Shown in pieces: positions 1 through 5,523 of a stretch of DNA of 5,523 bases (the first letter of the stretch is position 1; each line of letters begins with the position of its first letter). The notes below the pieces were generated by a model. It searched no databases. It was not told where the DNA came from and saw only the letters and a list, made by a program, of their open reading frames with translations. The DNA comes from Acetobacter sp. CAG:977 (GTDB lineage Bacteria; Pseudomonadota; Alphaproteobacteria; CAAGCB01; CAG-977). Location: positions 131,387 to 136,909 of the forward strand of contig HF994932.1 of the NCBI GenBank assembly GCA_000434295.1, read 5' to 3'. The position numbers and the translations under genes are program-made.

Positions 1-1071
1 GGCATTCAACGTTTGGTCGCCGCCGCCGTTCCCAAGATGGACGTTCAAAGCGTTTCCATTTTGGATACAAGGGGCACTTTGCTGACAAAAGAATACATTT
101 CCGAAGAACAGCGCACGATGTCGACGAACGAAGAAATGCGGCGCGATTACGAACAACGGCTGACCCGATCCGTTCAAACGCTGTTGGAAAAATCGGTCGG
201 TCAGGACAAAGTCCGCGTCAATATTTCTTTGGAAATGGATTTCGATCAGGTTACCGTGAATAAAGAACTGTTTGATCCCGACGCTCAGGTTTTGCGTTCG
301 TCGACGACGATTGAAGAAAATTCCAAGACAGATGAAAAAGAACCGATCGTCAGCGTTGAACAGAATTTGCCCGATGCCGAAGTCAAAAACGCAAATCAGG
401 TAACGTCTCAAGCGAACCGAACGGAAGAAACCGTTAACTACGAAATATCCAAGCAGGTTATCAGTCAAACGCGCAAGAACGGCGTGATCAAACGCATTTC
501 CGCGGCGGTTATCGTTGACGGTATATACACGACCTTGCCGAACGGGACGCGCGAATATTCGCCCCGATCGGAAAAAGAAATGGATTTGCTGGCGGCTTTG
601 GTTCGTTCCGCCATCGGATACGACGCCAACCGCGGCGACATGATCGAAGTGGTCAATTTGCCGTTCTTTAATCCGGAAGACTTGCTCAGGGAAGAAGATC
701 CCGTCTTGTTTATGGGCTTTACGAAACAGGAGATTATAAAAATGGTAGAAGGGCTGGGCGTGGCATTGGTTGCCGTACTGGTCATCCTTCTGGTTGTCCG
801 CCCGCTGATTGTCAAGGCGTTTGAACCCGCAGAAATCGAAGAAGAGGAGAAATTGCTGATGGCAGGACAGAACGGCCTTCCCCCGCAGCTGACAGGCCCC
901 GAAGGCGAAGTCGACGATTCGACGTCTCAGTTGGAAGAGCTGATTGACATTGCCCGTGTTGAAGGGCGGGTCAAAGCGTCTTCCGTGCGCAAGATCGGAG
1001 AAATTATTGACCAGCATCCCGAAGAAGCCGTCAATATCATCCGCAACTGGCTGTACAGCGACGAGCGATAG
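1..1071 (+). CDS. fliF: Flagellar MS-ring protein FliF, C-terminal part (5' end outside window)
   Basis: FliF builds the inner-membrane MS ring on which the rotor and export gate assemble. The reading frame is open from base 1, so the gene begins upstream. The 356 residues seen are about two thirds of a usual FliF of roughly 530-570, so the N-terminal membrane helix and first ring-building domain are missing. Visible parts (window numbering): the end of a ring-building motif domain around residues 1-30 (VAAAVPKMDVQSVSILDTRG), the periplasmic beta-collar region with the conserved ETVNYEISK stretch at about 142-151, the second membrane helix at about 248-271 followed by RPL, and an acidic cytoplasmic tail. 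The last 45 residues (IDIARVEGRVKASSVRKIGE, then NIIRNWL) form the FliG-binding segment, which is intact. The TAG stop overlaps the fliG ribosome binding site, and fliG starts 12 bases later. Confidence 0.96.
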   Translation, partial: GIQRLVAAAVPKMDVQSVSILDTRGTLLTKEYISEEQRTMSTNEEMRRDYEQRLTRSVQTLLEKSVGQDKVRVNISLEMDFDQVTVNKELFDPDAQVLRSSTTIEENSKTDEKEPIVSVEQNLPDAEVKNANQVTSQANRTEETVNYEISKQVISQTRKNGVIKRISAAVIVDGIYTTLPNGTREYSPRSEKEMDLLAALVRSAIGYDANRGDMIEVVNLPFFNPEDLLREEDPVLFMGFTKQEIIKMVEGLGVALVAVLVILLVVRPLIVKAFEPAEIEEEEKLLMAGQNGLPPQLTGPEGEVDDSTSQLEELIDIARVEGRVKASSVRKIGEIIDQHPEEAVNIIRNWLYSDER

Positions 1072-1075
1072 GAGT
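1070..1075 (+). promoter_or_regulatory. Ribosome binding site of fliG
   Basis: AGGAGT lies 8 bases before the ATG at 1084 and supports that start. Its first two bases belong to the TAG stop codon of fliF, so ribosomes ending fliF sit on the fliG initiation site. This favours coupled production of two proteins that bind each other. Confidence 0.75.
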
Positions 1076-1083
1076 AACGCATC

Positions 1084-2106
1084 ATGCCAAAAACGGCGAT
1101 TGAAGATTACCGCAATCTGACGGGCCCCCAAAAAGCCGCCATTCTGATGATGGCGTTACAGGAAGAACATACCGCGAAACTGTTTGCTTTGATGGAAGAC
1201 GACGAAATTCGCGAAATTTCGGTAATTATGGCCGGACTGGGATCAATTCCCGCGTCTACCGTCGAAAAATTATTCTTGGAATTTGCCGACGCGTTTGCCA
1301 ATCCGGCAGGATTGATCGGTAACTATGAAAATACCGAACGCCTGTTGATGAAGTCTTTGAACAAAGACCGCGTCGCCGCCATCATGGAAGAAATCCGCGG
1401 TCCCGCCGGACGCACGATGTGGGACAAGCTGGGCAACGTTAACGAACAGGTGTTGGCGAATTACCTGAAAAACGAATATCCTCAGACCGTTGCGGTCATT
1501 TTGTCAAAAATCAAATCGGATCATGCCGCGCGCGTTATTTCTTTGTTGCCGGAATCCTTCGCGATGGAAGTCATTATGCGCATGCTGAGAATGGAAGCCA
1601 TTCAAAAAGACGTTTTGGACGGCGTCGAACAAACGCTTCGCGCCGAATTCATGAACAACCTTGCCCGTTCGTCCAGACGCGATTCTCACGAACTTATTGC
1701 GGAAATCTTTAACAACCTTGACCGCAACACCGAAGGACGGTTCATGTCGGCGTTGGAAGAACGCAATCGCGAATCCGCCGAACGCATCAAATCCCTTATG
1801 TTCACGTTCGAAGACCTTACCCGCGTGGATTCTTTGGGCATTCAGGTCTTGCTGCGCAGTGCGGACAAAGAAAAGCTGGCTGTTGCTCTCAAGGGCGCTT
1901 CCGACGTTATCAAGGATCTGTTCTTCAAGAATATGTCCGAACGCGCCGGCAAGATGATGAGAGAAGATATGGAAGCCATGGGACCCGTCCGTCTGCGCGA
2001 CGTGGACGAAGCCCAGTCTGCAATTGTCCAGCTGGCAAAAGAATTGGCAAACAACGGAGAAATTACCATTTCCGAAGGCGGTTCTCAGGACGAGCTGATT
2101 TACTAA
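1084..2106 (+). CDS. fliG: Flagellar motor switch protein FliG
   Basis: FliG couples the MS ring to the stator units and transmits torque and switching. At 340 residues it is of normal length (E. coli 331). The N-terminal FliF-binding domain starts near residue 10 (LTGPQKAAILMMAL). The middle domain carries NEYPQ at 130-134, where most FliGs have EHPQ. The C-terminal torque domain covers about 200-330. Aligned by eye to E. coli FliG, the charged torque residues are K270 (K264), R287 (R281), E294 (D288), D295 (D289) and R303 (R297), so all charges are kept with one Asp-to-Glu change. The landmarks SLMFTFEDL, VALKGA and GPVRL are clear. The start is supported by AGGAG and by the match at the N-terminus. 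The gene is 12 bases after fliF, whose FliG-binding tail is intact, and 28 bases before the fliH-like gene. Confidence 0.97.
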   Translation: MPKTAIEDYRNLTGPQKAAILMMALQEEHTAKLFALMEDDEIREISVIMAGLGSIPASTVEKLFLEFADAFANPAGLIGNYENTERLLMKSLNKDRVAAIMEEIRGPAGRTMWDKLGNVNEQVLANYLKNEYPQTVAVILSKIKSDHAARVISLLPESFAMEVIMRMLRMEAIQKDVLDGVEQTLRAEFMNNLARSSRRDSHELIAEIFNNLDRNTEGRFMSALEERNRESAERIKSLMFTFEDLTRVDSLGIQVLLRSADKEKLAVALKGASDVIKDLFFKNMSERAGKMMREDMEAMGPVRLRDVDEAQSAIVQLAKELANNGEITISEGGSQDELIY

Positions 2107-2122
2107 GGCGGCGGGCTGTTAA

Positions 2123-2129
2123 AAGGCGG
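2123..2129 (+). promoter_or_regulatory. Ribosome binding site of the fliH-like gene
   Basis: AAGGCGG ends 5 bases before the ATG at 2135. It is an imperfect Shine-Dalgarno sequence, its best part being AAGG. The same AAGGCGG word precedes flhA at 4756-4762 and also spans the fliG stop codon at 2105-2111. The word encodes Lys-Gly-Gly elsewhere in the window, so I do not treat it as a specific signal. Confidence 0.5.
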
Positions 2130-2134
2130 GAAAA

Positions 2135-3010
2135 ATGGCTAAGGAATATAAATTTATGTTCGACCGGCGCTTCGACGAACCCGAAGAGGAAGAAAAAGAA
2201 GAAGCTTCCGTCCCCGCCGAACCTGCCGAACGAAACGTTCCTGACGATATTCCGGCTCCGGTGCCCTCTATTTCCGAGATTCTGGACACTTTAAGCGAAC
2301 AGGTGCCCGACTTGAATCTTGAAACGCCGGTCTCCGAAAAGCCGCAAGAAGAGGAAAATCAGCCGACAGAAACGCCGGCTCCTCCTCCGCCTCCGCCGCC
2401 GCCCCCTCCGCCGCCTCCCGGCTTTACCGAAGAGGAAATGCAAGCCGCTCGCGACGCCGCCTTTGAAGAAGGTCATCAAAAAGGATTGGAAGAAGGACGT
2501 AAAAGCGCTTGGGACGAAGCCATGCTCTCCGTCGAAAAACAACAGGCGGATACTTTGGAAAAAATCGCTTCTTTACTAAAGGAAATGGAGCCTTTTTGCC
2601 AAAAAGTCAGTGCTCAGGCTTTTGAAACGGCGGTCGAATTCGCTTTTGCCGTTTGCAAGAAAATTCTGCCAGCGCTCAATAAACGCGACGGCTTAAACGA
2701 AATTCGCGCTCTTTTGGAACAAAATTTCCGTTTCTTAAAAGAAGAACCGAAAATCAGCATCCGCTTAAACCCCGCTTTGGCAGACCCGATCAAACAACAC
2801 ATCGCACAAATCGTCATCAAAGAATCTTATCCGGGGAAAATCGCCGTTATCCGCGACGAAAACATTGCTTTGGGCGATTGCCGCATCGAATGGAAAAACG
2901 GCGGATTGGAAAGAAATACTCAAGATATTTTGAATCAGACGGAAGAACTGTTAAGATTATACGGTCAATCTTCGCCGGATTCGACAAACAAAGGAGAACA
3001 GCATGGCTGA
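2135..3010 (+). CDS. fliH: FliH-like flagellar export ATPase regulator (FlbE type)
   Basis: FliH dimers bind the export ATPase FliI, hold it in check and dock it to FliN in the C-ring and to the FlhA/FlhB gate. This 291-residue protein is longer than E. coli FliH (about 228-235). It begins with KFMFDRRFDE (6-15), which I believe is typical of alphaproteobacterial FliH. An acidic, proline-rich and probably disordered stretch (16-80) follows, then 13 consecutive prolines (83-95). Next is a predicted long helix with Gly every fourth residue (G113, G117, G121), the GxxxG pattern characteristic of FliH stalks. The C-terminal globular domain (about 150-275) contains GDCRIEW (247-253) and NGGLERN, hallmarks of the FliH/YscL family. 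The 3' end overlaps fliN by 8 bases. Sequence identity to distant FliH is expected to be low, so the name rests on motifs and on position between fliG and fliN, where Caulobacter has flbE. Confidence 0.88.
   Translation: MAKEYKFMFDRRFDEPEEEEKEEASVPAEPAERNVPDDIPAPVPSISEILDTLSEQVPDLNLETPVSEKPQEEENQPTETPAPPPPPPPPPPPPPGFTEEEMQAARDAAFEEGHQKGLEEGRKSAWDEAMLSVEKQQADTLEKIASLLKEMEPFCQKVSAQAFETAVEFAFAVCKKILPALNKRDGLNEIRALLEQNFRFLKEEPKISIRLNPALADPIKQHIAQIVIKESYPGKIAVIRDENIALGDCRIEWKNGGLERNTQDILNQTEELLRLYGQSSPDSTNKGEQHG
2381..2419 (+). repeat. CCN repeat encoding 13 prolines in the fliH-like gene
   Basis: Thirteen proline codons in a row, mixing CCT, CCG and CCC, encode residues 83-95. The + strand contains no A here. 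The complementary strand has 12 runs of two or more G, each separated by a single base. Codon use is mixed rather than a pure triplet repeat, which suggests selection for the protein sequence more than recent slippage. Confidence 0.9.
2991..2996 (+). promoter_or_regulatory. Ribosome binding site of fliN, inside the fliH-like gene
   Basis: AAGGAG lies 6 bases before the ATG at 3003 and is the strongest Shine-Dalgarno match in the window together with that of fliG. It sits within the last codons of the fliH-like gene and confirms the 8-base gene overlap. Confidence 0.8.
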
Positions 3011-3389
3011 AACACCGCAGGATAAAAATCCGAATACGTCGGAATTAAATCTGAATGAATTGGATTCGGAAACACCCGTTCCGCAACCGTCAGAGGAAAC
3101 CAACAACCGCTACAACGAAGAAATTCCCGAAAAGCCGAAATCGTCCGCCGAATTGGAAGCCGTGTACGATATTCCCGTTCAGGTGTCCGCCGTTTTGGGA
3201 AAATCCAGCATGCAGGTTCACCAATTGTTAAAGCTGGGACGCGGTGCGGTCGTTGAATTGGATCGCAAGATCGGCGAAGCCATTGACATTTACGTGAACA
3301 ACCGTCTGGTTGCCCGCGGCGAAGTCGTCGTCGTTGATGACCGTTTGGGCATAACGATGACGGAAATCATCAAAGCCGAAAGAGGCTGA
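3003..3389 (+). CDS. fliN: Flagellar motor switch protein FliN
   Basis: FliN forms the lower rim of the C-ring, takes part in rotation switching and docks FliH with its ATPase cargo. The protein has 128 residues (E. coli 137). Residues 1-50 are polar, acidic and rich in Asn, Pro and Glu, probably disordered. The SpoA/FliN domain spans about 53-126, starting with VYDIPVQVSAVLGKSSM and including LLKLGRGAVVELDRKIGEAI and VNNRLVARGEVVVVDDRLGI. The GEVVVV segment (106-111) corresponds to the hydrophobic valine patch of E. coli FliN that is used for partner binding, so this function looks retained. The start is fixed by AAGGAG and by the lack of another Met before residue 70. The ATG lies inside the end of the fliH-like gene, so translation of the two interacting proteins is probably coupled. 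Confidence 0.95.
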   Translation: MAETPQDKNPNTSELNLNELDSETPVPQPSEETNNRYNEEIPEKPKSSAELEAVYDIPVQVSAVLGKSSMQVHQLLKLGRGAVVELDRKIGEAIDIYVNNRLVARGEVVVVDDRLGITMTEIIKAERG

Positions 3390-3424
3390 GCTGTAAACGA
3401 AACAAAAATTTAAGGTAAGAAAGA
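3390..3424 (+). other. Intergenic spacer fliN-flbD, largest gap in the window
   Basis: This 35-base spacer is A-rich (AAACGAAACAAAAATTTAAGG) and holds AAGG at 3412-3415, 9 bases before the flbD ATG, as a modest ribosome binding site. I see no inverted repeat with a T run, so no intrinsic terminator, and no GG-N10-GC pair of a sigma-54 promoter. The AT-rich character probably just keeps the initiation region free of structure. Confidence 0.5.
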
Positions 3425-4756
3425 ATGCGTCTGCTGCTTATCGGAACCATGGACGGACAAATCGGAGCTGCCAGCCAAATCGCCATTAAAAAAGGCGGTT
3501 CGGTCATTCATGCCGTTGACGTCGGCGAAGCTTTGGATTTGTTGCGTTCGGGAAAAGGCGCCGATTTGATAATGATTGACGTCAGGCTTGACATTTATTC
3601 TTTGGTCGAAAGCCTGAATTCAGAACGCATCAGCATTCCCGTCGTCGCCTGCGGCGTTGCCGCCGACGCCAAAGCCGCCGTCAAAGCCATTAAAGCCGGC
3701 GCAAAAGAATATATCCCTCTGCCGCCCGATGCCGAACTGATCGGCGAAATACTCAGCGCGGTTTCCATGGAAAGCGCTCAGGTCATTTGCAAAGACCCCG
3801 CCATGGAAAATCTGCTCAAACTTGCAAAGCAGGTCGCTCCTTCAACGGCCAGCGTCCTGATTACGGGTGAATCGGGAACCGGCAAAGAAGTCATTGCCAA
3901 ATACATTCATGCCAATTCCAAACGTGCGGGCGAACCGTTTATTGCCGTGAACTGTGCCGCCATTCCTGAAAACCTGCTGGAATCAGAACTGTTCGGATAT
4001 GAAAAAGGCGCCTTTACCGGAGCCGTCGCACGGCGCATCGGAAAATTCGAAGAAGCCAACGGCGGAACGTTGTTGCTTGATGAAATCACGGAAATGGACA
4101 TCCGGCTTCAAGCTAAATTGTTGCGCGCCCTTCAGGAACACCAAATCGACCGCATCGGCGGCAAAGCCCCCGTTAACGTCGACGTGCGCATTCTGGCAAC
4201 GTCAAACCGCGATATGCACGAAGCCGTCAAAGACAAAATCTTTCGCGAAGACTTGTATTTCCGATTGAACGTCGTCAATATCGCCATTCCCCCGTTAAGA
4301 GACAGAAAAGAAGACATCCTGCCGTTATCGGAATTTTTCATCCGTAAATATTCCGATTTGAACGCCTTGCCCGTCAAGCCGTTGTCCGACGGCGCACAAA
4401 AAAAGCTGACGGCTTATGCATGGCCGGGAAACGTCCGTGAATTGGAAAATACCATCCATCGCGCCGTTATCTTGTCGACGGGAAATGAAATCAAAGAAGA
4501 AGCCGTCATGCTGACCGAAATGCCTCAGCCTGCCTCGCAACAGTCTTCGGAAACGGGCGGAACCGCAGGCATGGTCGGACGCACGGTTGCGGATGTCGAA
4601 AAAAATCTGATTATCGACACGCTGAAACATACGCTGGGCAACAGGACTCACGCGGCAAACATTCTGGGCATTTCCATCAGGACTTTGCGTAACAAGCTGA
4701 AACAGTATTCTGAAGAAGGCACCGAAGTCCCTCCCGCTCCCAACGATTTCGGTTAA
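3425..4756 (+). CDS. flbD: FlbD-like sigma-54-dependent flagellar transcription activator
   Basis: A bacterial enhancer-binding protein of the NtrC class, 443 residues, that should use ATP hydrolysis to open sigma-54 promoters, probably of hook and filament genes. Domains: receiver-like 1-115, AAA+ about 122-350, Fis-type helix-turn-helix about 391-428. The AAA+ domain is complete: Walker A GESGTGKE (148-155), sigma-54-contacting GAFTGA (195-200), Walker B GTLLLDE (214-220), REDLYFRLNV (274-283) and WPGNVREL (333-340). The receiver keeps the putative phospho-acceptor D52 and Y96, but by eye against NtrC the acidic pair is T8/M9, the conserved Thr is G77 and the conserved Lys is L99. The segments PVVACGV and AGAKEYIPLPPDAEL fit the FlbD family. 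In Caulobacter, FlbD activity is controlled by the trans-acting factor FliX rather than a known kinase. No fliX is visible here. The position after fliN matches the Caulobacter operon, and flhA follows after 10 bases. Confidence 0.93.
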   Translation: MRLLLIGTMDGQIGAASQIAIKKGGSVIHAVDVGEALDLLRSGKGADLIMIDVRLDIYSLVESLNSERISIPVVACGVAADAKAAVKAIKAGAKEYIPLPPDAELIGEILSAVSMESAQVICKDPAMENLLKLAKQVAPSTASVLITGESGTGKEVIAKYIHANSKRAGEPFIAVNCAAIPENLLESELFGYEKGAFTGAVARRIGKFEEANGGTLLLDEITEMDIRLQAKLLRALQEHQIDRIGGKAPVNVDVRILATSNRDMHEAVKDKIFREDLYFRLNVVNIAIPPLRDRKEDILPLSEFFIRKYSDLNALPVKPLSDGAQKKLTAYAWPGNVRELENTIHRAVILSTGNEIKEEAVMLTEMPQPASQQSSETGGTAGMVGRTVADVEKNLIIDTLKHTLGNRTHAANILGISIRTLRNKLKQYSEEGTEVPPAPNDFG

Positions 4757-4762
4757 AGGCGG
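4755..4762 (+). promoter_or_regulatory. Ribosome binding site of flhA, overlapping the flbD stop codon
   Basis: AAAGGCGG ends 4 bases before the ATG at 4767, or 7 bases if only AAAGG is counted. Its first two bases are part of the flbD TAA stop. It decides the flhA start at 4767 over the in-frame ATG at 4839, which has no comparable upstream sequence. Confidence 0.6.
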
Positions 4763-4766
4763 TTAA

Positions 4767-5523
4767 ATGGCGCAGCAACCCGTTCCCGCAAACAGTTCCG
4801 GACACGGCCCCGTCAATTTAAAACAGGGCCTGTTTTCTATGGGAAAACGCGGCGATATCGCTTTGGCATTAGGCATCGTTTTGATGCTGGTCATTTTGAT
4901 TTTGCCGTTGCCGCCTTGGCTGTTAGATATTGCTTTGGCGTTGTCGCTGACTTTTTCCGTGTTGGTGCTGATGACGTCAATCTTTATCGAAAAACCGATA
5001 CAGTTCACGTCTTTTCCTTTGATTTTATTGATTTCAACCGTCTACAGGCTGGCGTTAAACCTGTCTTCGACGCGTTTGATTCTGGCAAACGGCAATAAAG
5101 GAACCGCCGCCGCGGGACACGTCATTGAGGCGTTCGGCGATTTCATCATGAGCGGTAATTTTATTATCGGCGTGATCGTCTTTGCGATTTTGGTTTTGGT
5201 GAACTTTATGGTTATTACCAAAGGTTCGGGACGTATCGCCGAAGTTGCCGCCAGATTCGCATTGGACGCCATGCCCGGAAAACAAATGGCGATTGACGCC
5301 GATTTGTCTTCCGGATTGATCGACGAAGCCGAAGCCAGAAAACGGCGCGACGAACTGTCTCAGGAAAGCAGCTTTTACGGTGCGATGGACGGTGCGTCGA
5401 AATTCGTGCGCGGCGATGCCATTGCCGGATTGATTATCACAGCCATCAACATTATCGCCGGCATTTTAATCGGCGTCGTTCAGCTGAATATGCCGTTTAT
5501 GAAAGCCGCCGACACTTATATGC
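4767..5523 (+). CDS. flhA: Flagellar export gate protein FlhA, N-terminal part (3' end outside window)
   Basis: FlhA is the large gate subunit of the flagellar type III export apparatus. Its N-terminal half is a membrane domain linked to proton-driven export, and its C-terminal half binds chaperones and FliH/FliI. The frame stays open to the window end, giving 252 of the roughly 690-700 residues expected. Membrane helices are visible at about 31-50, 51-75 and 80-100 (with YRLALNLSSTR at 93-103), then about 131-151 and 216-240. The FHIPEP family signature is clear from GSGRIAEVAARFALDAMPGK through QMAIDADL (153-180). FYGAMDGASKFVRGDAIAG (203-221) is near-invariant in the family. The Asp in AMDGA (residue 208) is, as I recall, the residue reported as essential in Salmonella FlhA. 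The start at 4767 follows the flbD stop by 10 bases. The C-terminal cytoplasmic domain and any fliR/flhB neighbours lie beyond the window. Confidence 0.97.
   Translation, partial: MAQQPVPANSSGHGPVNLKQGLFSMGKRGDIALALGIVLMLVILILPLPPWLLDIALALSLTFSVLVLMTSIFIEKPIQFTSFPLILLISTVYRLALNLSSTRLILANGNKGTAAAGHVIEAFGDFIMSGNFIIGVIVFAILVLVNFMVITKGSGRIAEVAARFALDAMPGKQMAIDADLSSGLIDEAEARKRRDELSQESSFYGAMDGASKFVRGDAIAGLIITAINIIAGILIGVVQLNMPFMKAADTYM

Noticed and set aside
761..775. TGGCAT...TTGCC, resembling a sigma-54 promoter inside fliF
   Set aside because: The distance between GG and GC is two bases too short, and the sequence encodes the hydrophobic membrane helix of FliF.
465..815. Open reading frame of 116 codons on the - strand
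   Set aside because: It lies entirely antisense to well-conserved fliF, has Ser/Thr-rich low-complexity composition, no recognisable domain and no good ribosome binding site. The same holds for the other - strand frames across fliG, the fliH-like gene, flbD and flhA.
2033..2048. Possible sigma-54 promoter near the end of fliG (TGGCAAAAGAATTGGC), about 90 bases before the fliH-like gene
   Set aside because: The -24 half TGGCA and the TTG of the -12 half fit with correct spacing, but the nearly invariant GC at -12 is GG here. The site lies within conserved fliG coding sequence (LAKELA), which explains it.
2105..2129. Repeated AAGGCGG word at the fliG-fliH junction, also before flhA
   Set aside because: The word also occurs inside coding sequence as Lys-Gly-Gly or part of Glu-Gly-Gly, and at two of these places it works as a Shine-Dalgarno sequence. 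There is no sign of a shared regulatory repeat.
2319..2579. Arg/Lys-rich frame of 86 codons within the fliH-like gene
   Set aside because: It is an out-of-frame reading of the acidic and proline-rich segment. Its basic composition is a by-product of the CCN and GAA codons of the real gene.
4839..4841. Alternative flhA start codon (Met25)
   Set aside because: The ATG at 4767 has AAAGG at good spacing and closely follows the flbD stop. Nothing comparable precedes 4839.

Overview
The window is an interior slice of a flagellar basal-body operon. All genes lie on the + strand, tightly packed, in the order fliF (5' end cut off) - fliG - fliH-like (flbE type) - fliN - flbD-like sigma-54 activator - flhA (3' end cut off). 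This order matches the fliF-fliG-flbE-fliN-flbD operon known from Caulobacter, here with flhA directly behind flbD. That order, a FlbD-type activator with a degenerate receiver domain, and a FliH carrying an N-terminal F-M-F-D/R-F-D segment point to an alphaproteobacterium. By eye the base composition is roughly balanced, so it is not one of the very GC-rich members of the class. I cannot name a genus.

Layout: 1-1071 encodes the C-terminal 356 residues of the MS-ring protein FliF. 1084-2106 encodes the rotor protein FliG. 2135-3010 encodes the FliH-like export regulator, which has a 13-proline run. 3003-3389 encodes the C-ring protein FliN and overlaps fliH by 8 bases. 3425-4756 encodes a FlbD-like activator of sigma-54 RNA polymerase. 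4767-5523 encodes the first 252 residues of the export-gate protein FlhA. The largest gap between genes is 35 bases, and I see no terminator or convincing promoter inside the window, so one transcript probably covers everything.

How the genes work together: FliF forms the membrane ring. Its cytoplasmic tail, complete here, binds FliG. FliG and FliN are parts of the switch/C-ring that generates torque. FliH links the export ATPase to FliN and the gate, and FlhA is the gate subunit that uses proton motive force to export rod, hook and filament proteins. The FlbD-like regulator probably couples completion of this early structure to sigma-54-dependent transcription of later flagellar genes.

I found no mobile element, CRISPR array, RNA gene or unknown system. 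This is a conserved core operon. The points of interest are lineage-specific: the receiver of the activator lacks most phosphotransfer residues, FliH has a long polyproline insert, and FliG has small substitutions at otherwise conserved sites.
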